Position numbers and translations under genes: made by a program. Shown piece by piece: positions 45,093-56,602 of a stretch of DNA of 64,000 nt (the stretch's first letter is position 1; every line of letters begins with the position of its first letter). The notes under the pieces were generated by a model that was not told where the DNA came from, did no database searches, and saw only the letters and a list, made by a program, of their open reading frames with translations. Origin of the DNA: Quercus robur (Eukaryota; Streptophyta; Magnoliopsida; Fagales; Fagaceae); the NCBI RefSeq assembly GCF_932294415.1, contig NC_065535.1, forward strand, positions 89,668,862 through 89,732,861, in the 5' to 3' direction.

Positions 45093-48000
45093 ATGGATTC
45101 AAATTTCAATCCTACTCCTTCAAATGCACATCCCGAGAGTATGGATTTTCTTTCGAGTGCATGGTGCAACTTTGCTGTAGAAGCGCTTCATCCAGAGCTA
45201 GAAGACCGATCGTCAATCATGATCCTTGATAACTCTATCAATAAGCAGTTCGAGAGCAACACCAAAGTTCCTTTCATGGTAAGTTGAATTGCTATTAATT
45301 ATTGTTAAAATAATGGTTAAATGATTAAATTTACAATTTTTAACAACTTAATGTATTGATTATTAATTCAAAAAGATTATAAAAAGAAGTTTTGGTAATG
45401 AAACCTATGTTTTATATTCACTTCTTGGATCACGAAAAAGTGAAACCAAGATTTTATTTTATCTATAACTTGCGCAGAAGATGGACAAAAGTGTTAAGAT
45501 GGATGATACAGATTTCAAGTCTCAACCACCTTGGAAATCCAATGATGTGGAGGTAACAACATCTGCATCCTAATCAAATACTATACATCCATATACACAT
45601 TCAAAAATGAAAATATTTTGATATTCTTTTTACCTTTCTCCAGTCATGGATATGGATGCAGCAAGCAATGCACCCGGAATTAAACTACCACAGCTATTTC
45701 CAAAAGAAATGGGTATGTTCTTTTAGATATAGAAATAATACTAGCTTTGCTACCAAGATACAGTTTTTTCCCTTATCCCAGCCCTACTAATGTTATAATT
45801 TTTTGGAATTGCATGTGATTTTGGAAAGTAAAAGAATCGTTAATTCATAATGCCTTCTTTTTATACGTTTAGAAAAATATTGAAGCTAGTACTAGTTTTA
45901 CTGTAAAATACTGCCTGAAACCCTTTACAATCAATCTGGTTTTTTTTCTCTTTCAATTCTGTCATGAATTTCTTTTTGATTAACATGATAATGAATGTGC
46001 ATGATTACTGTCACTTTTTTTTAATCCAAAATTAATTGATGTCACTTTAAGATAATATATAAATGTCTAAGTTACTTTATTATGATCATTAACACATAAG
46101 TCTATAAAACTTTTTTTTTTTTTTTTGAGAGGATAAGTCTATAAAACTTATATATATATATAGCAAAATTGGTATTATCCCTGACATAAGTTTATGTATA
46201 TATTTATTCTTTGGTATTAATTTTTCTACCAAGATATAAATAATAGTAAGAGAAAACTTTTGGCGCAGATGCCATGGAAGATTACTCCATTCAAGAATAT
46301 TATCTCAATCAAGAAATGGTTGAAAGAAATAAAACAAAGGCGAAAAGAAGAAGGGAGGCTACAAAGAGCTGAAGTGCATGCGGCAATATCAGTGGCAGGC
46401 GTTGCAGCTGCACTGGCTGCCATTGCTGCTGAAAACTCTAAAAAGGACGAGTACTCAAGCACCGCCAAGGAGGCTGCTGTAGCCTCTGCTGCTGCTTTGG
46501 TTGCAGCCCAGTGCGCAAAAGTCGCAGAAGCAATGGGAGCAAAGAGGGAGCAGTTGAGCAGTGTAATAGGCTCAGCCATGAGTGGTACAAATGCAAGTGA
46601 CATCTTAACACTTACAGCTGCAGCTGCAACATGTAAAACCATCCTTCTCTGTAGTATTATAGGATTGATAGTTGCTTCTTATGCAACATTTATATACACA
46701 ACTTTTATCAAAACAACTAATATCATTAACAAGTTATTAGTTTTGATATAAGCTTACAATTGACAACATTTTAATATTTATTACTTTTTTTTTTTTGATA
46801 AATTTATTATCTACTATCGATGACTTATCAGCACAACAATTATGAAAAATATTTATGAAAAAAATTGTATACATAGACTTATTGTTTTAAGTAATGCATG
46901 ATTAGGCTTAACTTTAGATATAAGCCACCTATATATGATTTTCATAATCATGCTATTTTCATTTTTAATTCTTTGTATGGGTAAGAAATTTTTAAAGGGC
47001 TTAATTGAAAAGAAATTAAAAGGTGTAACATTTAATTTAGTGCTTTTTTTTTTCAATCATTTGCAAACTATCTCTGATTGATTACTTTTGGTTCCGTGTT
47101 TAACTTGTTGCAGCACTAAAAGGTGCATCTACACTTAAAGCAAGATCAGGATGCAAAAACAGATTAAATGGGAGTGCGCCTATTCTGCCCATTGAGGACA
47201 ATAATGATTTGGACTTCAATTTCGAGAAGCATAGAACAATCCTGGCAAAGGGTACCGAGCTCAGTGTCGAAACACCAGATGGTACTTACATCTAAAGTCA
47301 TCATTCTTGCAAATAACAGCAAATTAACATGATTCATAATGTACCAAGTACTTTCTTTTTTCAACCTCCATGTTATTTTTGTTACTTCTCAAATTTACTT
47401 TTTCCATTTAAATTATATGTGAACAGGGAATTACACTGTGAGAACAGTGTCAGTCACACTGAACAACGAGGCCAAGGTTTGACTCATAATTTTTTAGCTA
47501 ATTGAGTTTATAACTCAAAACACAGAAAGTGCCCATTGAAAGTAGTGCAAACTTTACAACTAGTTTACCTATGGATCCATAATTAAATTAGTTTTAAAGT
47601 TTTAACTGCTTTTAATTAATAGGGACCTAACTAAGTATAAAGTTAGTCACATAAATCTACCATACAACCCAATATAATTTTATTTTTTTTAAAAAGAACT
47701 ACACTAACCACCCTCAAGATTTGTAAAACAAAATATTAAAAAACAGGAAAATAAAAAATAAAAATAAAAAACCTCACATCTTATTTTAAAAAACAACTTT
47801 TAATTCTTATTTCAACTTTTCAGGTTATGCTTAAGATAAGGAAGCTCAATCTGTTGAGAAGTAAGAAGGAAAGTAAGTCATTCTTTTACTTTCCTATATT
47901 TCATGGTACTTAGTTAATTTCAAAGATTATTAGCTATATAGATTGCATTATATGGAATTGTTTATAGGTATCGTGCTGGACCTGCACGCTGAGCTGTATA

Positions 48001-48185
48001 AAGATTCAGAAACCGAAGACAGCAATACATGTTATCTCATCGTTTTGACAACAAGTAGGGGGACATTCAAGCTAGACATGGCGGATGATTATCAGCGTTA
48101 CAAGACATGGGCCACCACCATCAATCATATGCTCATGCTCTCTACTTCATTCACTAAATATGAGCTTCAATATTACAAAACCTGA
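45093..48185 (+). CDS. VAN3-binding / FORKED-like protein (DUF828 plus PH-like domain)
   Basis: Eight exons with consistent GT-AG sites and phases: 45093-45278, 45478-45552, 45644-45712, 46269-46632, 47114-47281, 47427-47476, 47824-47872, 47968-48185, encoding 392 residues. Members of this family bind the ARF-GAP VAN3/SFC and help target auxin carriers and trans-Golgi traffic in leaf-vein patterning; the role here is inferred from family. The DUF828 (Auxin_canalis) region runs from MDFLSSAWCNFAVEALHPE (about residue 17) to ASDILTLTAAAATSLKGA (about 237), including WLKEIKQRRKEEGRLQRAEV and an Ala-rich helix HAAISVAGVAAALAAIAAE. The PH-like domain follows (about 250-390; TYLIVLTTSRGTFKLDMADD type). 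It is a short member: most FORKED proteins are ~400-500 residues. No defect is seen. If intron 4 is retained the frame stays open for 39 hydrophobic residues. Confidence 0.93.
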
Positions 48186-49056
48186 TTAACGTTACTCTAC
48201 ATTTCTCTTGTGGTACCTTGTGTACTTCGATATTTGTGTAATTATTATAAATTATAACACAAAAACTCTTGTTTATTTCATATATATATTTGGTTTTTTT
48301 TTTCCACCTTACTAGCTAGGATAATATTTAATTTTGTCGCTTAAAAACATCTCTCAGAAAGAAAAATTGTTACTTAAAACATATATTATAGGTCATCATT
48401 TGAAGAGGAGATTTACAACACAAGAAAACACCTACATCTTGAAGGTGGAAAACGATTCATGCTCGTAACAAAAATGGATGGCAAAAAATAAGCCTTCATT
48501 TGTTGATGGAAGGATACCTCAACAAATAATCAAGAGGTTTGGAGCCCCATAAGTTAAAAGTTGTTAGCTTTCAGGGATACAGCTACTTTTCTATGAGAAA
48601 CAAAAGCTAAAGAGAAGTTGGCTTCGTTATAGATTATTTAATATGCTCTACAAAAGAAATTGCACGTATTATACAACTAAGGACAAACTTAACTGCGACA
48701 AATTCAGTACCATTACTAGAAAGCCTAGGCATTATTTGATTGAGTCAATGAAGAATACTTAAATTAAAGCTAGTATTGTTCCTCAAAAAAAAAAAAAAAA
48801 ATTAAAGCTAGCATTTGTTACACGCATTATTACACGCCCGTATTTTAAACCGAAATCGTGGGTTGAAAACATGATTGTGTAACAGTTTTAATCATTATGT
48901 TAAACCAGGTCACAACATGCTTTGTTTATCCAACACCAAACAAAAGATACATATATAGTACGTGAAACATAGACTTACATGACTGATGACTCGCATCACA
49001 CAGGCTTAAACTTAAAAGCATATTGAATAAACTTATTCAGTGCCATGAAACACAAT
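48186..49056. other. Intergenic between convergent genes
   Basis: Contains presumed 3' untranslated regions of both flanking genes and a poly-A tract at 48785-48802; no additional gene. Confidence 0.45.
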
Positions 49057-49278
49057 CTAGCTTGCCCCATAAAAATTTGATAGGCTTCTAAGGATACGAA
49101 CTTGCAGTTCTAGTTTTTTTATATGCTCCATAGTCTTCAAGAACAAAGTGTCAACATCATTCTCCTCCTCGCACCCTGGAATAATACTGCGCAAAGATCC
49201 AAGATTTCTTTTTCTTTGTGCCAAAATTCTAGCAAGCTTCAACTTCTTCCTAGATACTGAACGAGGCATCTTTACCAT
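49057..49278 (-). CDS. Small atypical helix-loop-helix protein
   Basis: Intronless, 73 residues. After a basic start (MVKMPRSVSRKKLKLARI, then LAQRKR) comes helix 1, NLGSLRSIIPG, a loop CEEENDVDTLF, and helix 2, LKTMEHIKKLELQVRILRSL. The pattern R..LRxIIPG...LFxxTxxxIxxLxxQVxxLxxL matches plant atypical bHLH regulators (UPBEAT1/IBH1/PAR1-like), which lack the Glu needed for E-box recognition and act by dimerising with DNA-binding bHLH factors. It is shorter than most of these (about 90-160 residues), having almost no N-terminal extension. The second Met (residue 4) is an equally possible start. Because it is short, a truncated paralogue cannot be excluded. Confidence 0.6.
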   Translation of the reverse strand: MVKMPRSVSRKKLKLARILAQRKRNLGSLRSIIPGCEEENDVDTLFLKTMEHIKKLELQVRILRSLSNFYGAS

Positions 49279-49356
49279 TTGGAATTTTCTTTTACCTAGT
49301 ATGCAACAAGCAAAACTCTTACCATGAATTGAAGATTCTTGAATGCCACAATAGAG

Positions 49357-49364
49357 ATTTTATA
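49357..49364 (-). promoter_or_regulatory. TATA box upstream of the small HLH gene
   Basis: On the minus strand CTATAAAATC lies ~80 bp before the start codon. Its presence supports the short frame being a transcribed gene. Confidence 0.5.
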
Positions 49365-49877
49365 GATGAGTTTCTCCCACTACAGACAATGTTACAACTT
49401 TGCGATCACAAAAAAATATGGAAAAGATAGATCAGCGGTTATTAATATCTTTTTCTGTGGTGTCACTAGGAGATGGTTGCTATCTTCACATGATTTAACA
49501 CTGCACTGTTACCCTCAGAAAAATACTACTCCTATGTAATTAAAAAATTTAGAGAACGACAATGACAAAGGAAGGAGCATGAAAATGTTTGTACAGTACG
49601 TACTACTAGGCCCTGCTTTAAAGAGCTTAGGGGAACACGTAACTTTTTGTCCTTTTTTGTTTCTAAACCATTTTGGCAGTTTCAAAGTTTGATGGTAATT
49701 AGGCAAACAAGATGGGACTTATCCAAATAAAAAAAGTAGTCGGTAGTGATTGCAAAATTTCCCCACCAACTCTCCCCATGCCCCCCTTCTCCACGCAAAA
49801 AAGTAGTCGGTAGTTTCATTTGTCACTTTAGTACTCCTTTCACTTATTTTATTATTTTATATTAATTATATAGAGAA

Positions 49878-50053
49878 ATGTTAACGAGTGTCTTTAGGAC
49901 ACTGGTTAATAATCCATATAAAGAAAGTTTTTATGAGAAATAAAAATTAAGTAATTAATATTTTGACAGTTTTTTCCATTTTTCATAAAAGTGGTATCAA
50001 AACTTTCCTAAAATGGATTATTAATGAGTGCCTTAAGGGCACTCGTTAGCATG
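49878..50053. mobile_element. MITE copy, family 'CGAGTG/CACTCGTTAGCATGAC'
   Basis: Ends TGTTAACGAGTGTC and GGGCACTCGTTAGCA form a terminal inverted repeat, with a near palindrome TCTTTAGGACAC / GTGCCTTAAGGGCAC just inside. About 176 bp, non-coding. It is the fuller copy of the element at 7009-7161. Confidence 0.7.
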
Positions 50054-50397
50054 ACCCAATTATTTATTCCGTGGATTTCATAATAAATTATCTTTATCAG
50101 ATATTTTATGGTGCTCATTAACATTTTCCTTTTATCAAAATTAAAAATGAATTGAATTGTTTATGAATAATTTGGATTCAATTTGGAAAAAAAGTTTGTT
50201 TATTTAGTAAATGAGTCAAGTTGGACTCTAATTTTAGACCGGACTATTAAACAAATTAAACAAAAATATAATAACGTGTTTATGAATAAAATTATAAGTA
50301 TGAAATTCAAGTTAAATATATAAAATATTATTTTATGTTTATATATTATTATATCAGTCACTTTAATTAATTCCTTACTAATATTACCCAACTAAGC

Positions 50398-50600
50398 GTC
50401 TGTTTAGGAATTGATTATTTTGCTAAAACTGAAAATTTTTTATTACTGTAAATAAAGGTAAAAATTAACTAAAATAGTATAGTAAGACTCATGAATAATA
50501 CCAAAAGCTGTAGTGGGGCGTACAAATAGTAGCAAAAATAAGTTAAATAGTATAATAATTTAGTTTTTTCATATGTATCCAAACTCACAAAGTCTTTTGG
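50398..50600. mobile_element. MITE-like fragment
   Basis: Begins near GCGTCTGTTTAGGAATTG and ends near CATATGTATCCAAACTCAC with CTAAAACTGAAAATTTTTTA inside, like other MITEs in the window; heavily diverged. Confidence 0.35.
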
Positions 50601-50711
50601 TTTCAAAAGTATTCATTTATGCAAGACAAGCACACAAAACGTGCAAATTATTATTCAGCCGACCCCCTTGGTCTTATGTGGAAACTTTATATACCACCCT
50701 TGGCCGACTTC

Positions 50712-50742
<31 letters not shown>

Positions 50743-51538
50743 CCAAATTTAAGTAAGGTTATATGAATTAATATTTTTTTATTAAATGCAAATTTTAACA
50801 ATTTCATTGTTGGATTATATATATATATATATATATATTTACAAATTTTCAAAATAATAAAAAATTAATAACATTGTCATCTATCACATATTTAAATTTA
50901 ATGTTTAAATTTGTTGTTTAAAATTATGCATAAATAATGAGTTTCTAGATCGAATAATAAATAATATTCAATTCACAAAAAATTTAGCATATATGTTAAG
51001 AATATAAAGAACATGTAATTCAACGATGTGGTTTTCAAATTGTTATTTCAATGAAATATTATGGAATGATATAACATTACTTAAAGTTATATCATATTTT
51101 ATTCTAAAAAAAAAAAAAGTTATATCATATTTAACTTGATCCTAATACACACACCCACACATCATGTCTTACATCATGTGTGTATTATTCAATTAGGCTT
51201 TGAAGAGAGTTCATGAGGCAATAATTGCTTAGAGAAGATAAGGTTCTCTTGTCCTGTGCTATTGTGAGAGGGGGTTCGTTAAGTGTATTTGGGCTTAGGG
51301 TTTGTTAGAGTACTCTTGTGTCATGTTTTGTAATCTCTCTATTTTCTTAGTAAAAAATTTTCCTTGATGTCATGCATGGATGTAATTCCAAAGCCAAACC
51401 ACATATATCTTTTTTATTTCCTATGTGATTGTTTCTTCTTATTTCTATATCTATTTCATGTAAATACTAAATCCACTATATTTGGATAACATACATAACA
51501 AATTAATAAGTATCAAAAATTTTGCCATGGCAATAAGT

Positions 51539-51550
51539 TGGTATCAGAGC
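51539..51550 (+). other. Copia primer binding site
   Basis: TGGTATCAGAGC, complementary to the 3' end of initiator tRNA-Met, the usual plant copia primer site; it fixes the left LTR end within about ten bases. Confidence 0.85.
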
Positions 51551-52873
51551 CGTGGGTTCTTTGTTTAGATTTGAGGGGACCGGATGTTTTAGTTTTGCTT
51601 TGGGTTCATTATTGAAGCATTTGATTGTTACAATAACCGCAAGATCTATTTGGTTGTCTAGTTATCTGTTACTTGGATTTTTCAAAATGACGATAAATGT
51701 TTCATTGGCAACAAAATTTTAGATAGAAAATATTAATGGGAAAATTGATTTCAATTTGTGGCATATTAAGATGTGTGCTTTCTTAGTACAACAAGGATTG
51801 TTGAAAGCACTGAAGGGGGAGGATGTTTTGCCGGCAACACTATCAGATGAAAAAAAAAAAAAAAAAAAACTCTTGCAACGGGCACATAGAAGAACACCAC
51901 AACAAAATCGGGTTGCAAAATTTATGAAAAAAATTCTTTGGGAAACGGCTCGTTGGGATCGACAAGCTAGCAAGTTGTTCATATCACAGAAGAATTACAT
52001 TGAGAAGAAAGTACTTGAATGCTCTAGCATGTAGTGATCTAAGCCAATGAATACTCCATTAGCGGCACATTTAAATCTTCCGGCGGCTTTGTCACCACAA
52101 TTTGAGATGGAAAAGGAGCACATGTATGTTTTGTTCTTATGCCATTGCAGTTGGTAGAATGGTGTAGAGGAAAAGGATATCTCTATAGGTTGTCTTCATC
52201 TTACCTTGTTGTGCCATCAATCGAAAGGCGACGTTACAACCAATCTTTGTCCATTATAGAGGCAAAGTTCGTTGTAGCAACGATAGAGGCAATGAATGAA
52301 ATTGTTTGATTAAAGAATTTGGTTGGAGATCTGGGTTTGAAGCAAGATCATACTGTTGTGTTTTGTGATGTCTAGAGCACCATATATTTTACTAGAAATC
52401 ATATAAATCATGAGAGAATCAAACACAATGATGTAAAATATCACTCTATATGGGAGACTATCTCAAGACACCATTATAATAGTCAGAAAGGATGCTACAG
52501 GAGACAATGGATAATCCAAGAGATATGATAACTAAGTCAATTCCTTTGAACAAGTTGATTATTTGCAATTAATGATTTCACTTATTGGCTTTGATGAAGA
52601 CAATGAAAGAGTTCCGAGGCTTAACTAATATGAGATTATCGTGCATCCTAGGTGTGATAATCATTTCATACACATATATACTTAGATTATCTAGAGTAGA
52701 GCTTTTATTTTGTAAAAAAAAAATATATATATATATATATATACCAATACAAGACAAGGTGAAGATTTGTTATATCGTTGGGTTGAATTAATTCTGTGCA
52801 AGGAACTAATATAACTAGCTCAATATTATTCAGCCAACTCTCCTTGCTCTAATGCAGAAGACCTTATACTACC

Positions 52874-53020
52874 TGTGGGTACCTAAGGCATGTTTGGCAA
52901 CGTCCTTAACCGTTCTCAGTATACTTTGCAACATTCTTGGCCGATCTCGACATGCTTTGCAATCTAGGCGTCCCACATCGAAGAAAAACCCCCCCTCACT
53001 TTCTGCCTTAGGTACCCACA
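52874..53020. mobile_element. 147-bp element with perfect 17-bp inverted ends
   Basis: Starts TGTGGGTACCTAAGGCA and ends TGCCTTAGGTACCCACA. It interrupts the right copia LTR: the left LTR reads ATACCACCCTTGGCCGA through the site without it. Flanks CTACC and CCACC suggest a 5-bp target duplication with one change. The interior has two CATGYTTTGCAA-like direct repeats and CGTCCCACATCGAAG, a phrase often seen in small LTR-type (TRIM) repeats. Either a solo TRIM LTR or a tiny MITE. Confidence 0.65.
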
Positions 53021-53110
53021 CCACCCTTTAGCCGACTTCTTGATATGTATGTGTGGCTTTGTTCAATTGGCTTTCGAAGAGAGTTAAGCTAGCCATGATA
53101 GTCTACTAAT

Positions 53111-54311
53111 CAGCAACCAAGGGGTCAAAGCGAACTCCACCACTTTCCAATAAAAGAACAAAACACAATAATAACCTAAATTATTCATTAATAAAGATTC
53201 ATGATTTGATCTAATTACATTAATTTTACCAATAAAAATGTCCATGCCGGTTCTGGATATGCATGAACTGCTTTATGTAACATCTTCTGTAGCACTATCA
53301 CTTTTTGATGTTTAAGGGTCCTACAATGTTCAGCTCTGTTTGGTTTTAGGGTAGAAAACTTCAAGAGAACAAGATGCAAAGGTAATGGGGAGCTCATAGT
53401 AAAGATTCTCCCCATGAGCTTGAGTATAAATTTCAAATTAAAGCAGTGGTCCACGTCCAACTGTACAGGTTGGTAGGCATGTCTTTAATTCTTGTCTCCT
53501 AATCTTGTTGCTTCTTCTGCAATGTCATCTCATTTCCATTTTCTATAAAGAAGAATAGGAAAGTCTTGATTCAGATAAAAACCAATAAAGCTTCTTTGTT
53601 CACTTGTGACCTACCCCCCTATCTACTATTGCTAGGCATTCTTAGAGAGGCTGAATCCTGAGAACTAGAGTCTCTTTCTACTGCTGTCTGTACAGTGTAT
53701 GTGATGTAAATGAATTGACTACTTTTCATGATCCATACAAATCCAAACCTCTCTAGTAGCTGGCACCTTGAATACCCTTTGATTTCATGGTCCTTGCAAT
53801 ATCTTTTCCTCTCTAGTCTCTTTACGTATGGGTCTTTGACTCTTTTCTGAACTGCCAAAAGAACTTGGCTTGGCTTTGGCTTTCAGGGTACTGTAGCTGT
53901 TTTAAGACATGGCCATTTGAGCTGTATAGATAAAGCTATATCTGAGTCCGTAGTCATGGGCAAAGTGTAGCTGAACTAATTGCCCATAGACATAGTTGTG
54001 GGAATTTAAAAGACATTGCTGGTGAGTCAGTCAAGTTGGCCAACTGGCAATAGCAACAGCAAGTGCTTGATTTCATTCAAGGATTAACTTCTGGAAGTGC
54101 CAGTGCCGGTGTTTTAACAAAGCAGTTCATGGATGCGGACAACACAAACAGAAGTCAAAATACGTATAATCTTTATGATAATGGATAATTTTTTTTTTTT
54201 TTTGAACATGATAATGGATAATTTACTATTAGTATTAAACTACTCAAATAAAAATAAGCTTGAAAATGAAGAGAATGCAAGTCCCATTTTTTTTCTATAA
54301 TCAAAACTAGT
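53111..54311. other. Unassigned sequence, no confident gene
   Basis: Minus-strand frames of ~80 codons at 53215-53460 and 53619-53858 were read and contain no recognisable domain. GC content is somewhat higher than neighbouring DNA, so an unrecognised non-coding or fragmentary gene is possible. Confidence 0.35.
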
Positions 54312-54560
54312 CTCATTAATGACATAAGCAACAATCTTTTCAACAAAGTTTCTTTTCTAACTACCGAACTGTCAAGCATTTTTAATTCAAACAATGATAT
54401 GGTGATAAGCTTGAAGTTGTCCCATTAATGACATAAGCAACAATCTTTTTAACAAAGTTTCTTTTCTAAGCAACAATCTTTTTAACAAAGTTTCTTTTCT
54501 AACCACCAAATTATCAAGAATTTTTTATTCAAACAGATATATGGTGTTATGCTTGAAGTT
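54312..54560. repeat. Tandem duplication with a nested 33-bp repeat
   Basis: CATTAATGACATAAGCAACA begins two ~110-bp copies; the inner phrase AGCAACAATCTTTTTAACAA plus AGTTTCTTTTCTAA occurs three times. Confidence 0.75.
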
Positions 54561-54670
54561 TTCCAAGGAATTCCTACGCATTTCACTGCTTAAACTAGCT
54601 CTATCTTTAAAAATTATTAGAGCAGTATCAAGAATGATAATTAGAGTAGTGAGATTGAAGCAAACTGTTA

Positions 54671-54814
54671 TATATATATATATATAGAGAGAGAGACAGA
54701 GAGAGAGAGTTTTGTATGTATGTATTCAATATATAAGTAGAATGCTAAATTATACGCAAACCTAGCCTATGAGTGATATATAAGAAATATGAGTGCTGCG
54801 CAAGTAATAATAAT

Positions 54815-54860
<46 letters not shown>
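54671..54860. repeat. TA/GA microsatellite and 43-base poly-T
   Basis: A TA run passes into a GA run (54671-54710); an uninterrupted T tract spans 54818-54860. Long homopolymers like this are prone to length error in sequencing. Confidence 0.85.
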
Positions 54861-54864
<4 letters not shown>

Positions 54865-55277
54865 AAGAAATAATAATGAGTTGAGGCATTAGGACCTACA
54901 GTTAAATAAAATAATATTTTAACATGCTCCCTTGAACTTAAGACTACAGTCTATGGATTTATTAACAATAATACAAAAACAACCTTGCGGATGAGACTTG
55001 TTATTAACCAATTAATAAGTGGAAGTAACATAACAAAGATGGAGCATGCCAACACAAAATGGCAAACGATCTCAATATATTTGGGTTGCCTGTAAAATAT
55101 GTCCTTATAAACAATTGAGAATGGCACCCCAATTTTCATAATAAATAGTAGAGGTAGTATATGTGTTGAGGTGCAAGTGTGAAACAAGCTCCTGTAGCAA
55201 GCAACGTAACTAGAAAAGCTTAGAGTTTGTGTCAATAAGAGCATAGTAGTTAATGCTAGAGCAAACTACAACATACT

Positions 55278-56602
55278 TGAATGCTCAAAAATGTGTAAAA
55301 AAACAAGAGCTTATTTAGACCTCCAATTAAAATATTACGGCTAGATTGTTTTTACTCTAACTTATCTAAGTGCGGAATAAGAGTAAATGAAGTGCAATAA
55401 ATCGAAAAAAAAAACTACTCTAGTGCATAAGCATGAACAACAAGCATTAAAAGTAAAGCAATGAGTAAGGGAAGAGGGAATGCAAATACAAAATAACACG
55501 CCGATGTGTTATTGAAGAGAAAACCGAAGAACTCGGCGAAAAACCTCACCGCTGCCCTTCAAGCGGTAATCGATCCACTAGACAATTAGTTGGGCTAGAT
55601 TGTTTTTACTCTAACTTATCTAAGTGCGGAATAAGAGTAAATGAAGTGCAATAAATCGAAAAAAAAACTACTCTAGTGCATAAGCATGAACAACAAGCAT
55701 TAAAAGTAAAGCAATGAGTAAGGGAAGAGGGAATGCAAATACAAGATAACACGCCGATGTGTTATTGAAGAGAAAACCGAAGAACTCGGCGAAAAACCTC
55801 ACCGCTGCCCTTCAAGTGGTAATCGATCCACTAGACAATTAGTTGGGATACATGGGTTAGCAAGAGACCCTCCAAGCCTAATCTACCCGATGTACCTAAG
55901 CCCTCTAAGTTCCTACTCCAACAAGACTTCTCGGAACCGTGTCTTGTCTAACTTTCAGGATCCCGCAATACGCCCAATTGCATTCGCCAAGCCTCACCGG
56001 CTTCTTTTGGCAATTCCCCAAAGCTTCCCGAGCTCTAAAACACTCTCTATACTCTGAAAAGATGTGAGTTGTGTTTTGGTACAAATCTCCTCTCAAGGTA
56101 TGACAATGAGAGAAGGATGGAGAAGAGGCTACAATGATTTCTCACTAAGGATGAGTAGCTCTCTCTAAAAAAGATGGGTGTTTGTGTTGTAGAAAACCTA
56201 TCTAGGATTTTTCTCTCTAAATTGGCCTCACTACATCATGTGAGTAATGAAAGTATATATAGTATGGGGTGAAGGGTAAGAAAATCACTCTTAAAAATCC
56301 TCTAGGCAGAATATTTCGCGACTATCTCGCGGGAAGGCCTTACCTACGAGACACTCGCGAAAATGACAGCTTGGCACGACTCTTCAGCTTCCAATCATGT
56401 GCTCCTCACGTGGCTCTTTCGCAGGTTAGCTTCTCGCGAAATCCACTGATTCTTTATTTAAGCTTGATTCTTCACCAACTTAATACTAAATCCAATACAA
56501 TAAAATCTCACAAAATACAAGGAACAAAATTAAAGCAATTACAACACTTTTTGTCATGGAATAAAGCCAACATAAAACATAGTTGTAAATCACAACTTTA
56601 CA
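55278..56602 (+). mobile_element. Solo LTR (family A) with ATACT target duplication
   Basis: Starts TGAATGCTC, ends CAACTTTACA; ATACT lies at 55273-55277 and 56603-56607. Matches 11803-12911 in GCGAAAAACCTC, CAAGCGGTAATC, CCTCCAAGCCTAATCTACCC and GGAATAAAGCCAA. It sits inside the copia RNase H, so it is younger than that element. A 254-bp internal tandem duplication explains most of its extra length relative to the other copy. Confidence 0.88.
55341..55847 (+). repeat. 254-bp tandem duplication inside the solo LTR
   Basis: Units 55341-55594 and 55595-55847 begin CTAGATTGTTTTTACTCTAA and end GACAATTAGTTGGG and are almost identical (a few single-base differences), so the duplication is much younger than the LTR's divergence from family A elsewhere. 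Confidence 0.9.

Larger units (their letters stand above)
50620..53110 (+). mobile_element. Decayed, internally deleted Ty1/copia retrotransposon
   Basis: The left LTR (about 50620-51530) and right LTR (about 52795-53110, possibly truncated) share ATTATTCAGCC, ACC-ACCCTTGGCCGACTTC-like and CAATTNGGCTTTNGAAGAGA. A tRNA-Met-type primer site is at 51539. Gag survives as NGKIDFNLWHIKMCAFLVQQ and GLLKALKGEDVLPATLSDEK (51725-51850). It then jumps across a poly-A to an integrase fragment RTPQQNRVAKFMKKILWE, a few RT residues, and an RNase H-like stretch (about 52140-52540) with several stops. TA repeats lie at 50717-50742 and 50817-50838. Certainly inactive. Confidence 0.75.

Noticed and set aside
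46226-46642. 138-codon minus-strand frame, Ala/Ser-rich
   Set aside because: Exact antisense of exon 4 of the VAN3-binding-like gene, whose Ala-rich helix leaves the opposite strand open.
53215-53858. Two ~80-codon minus-strand frames as possible gene
   Set aside because: No domain, no splice-consistent connection and no promoter signal could be found.
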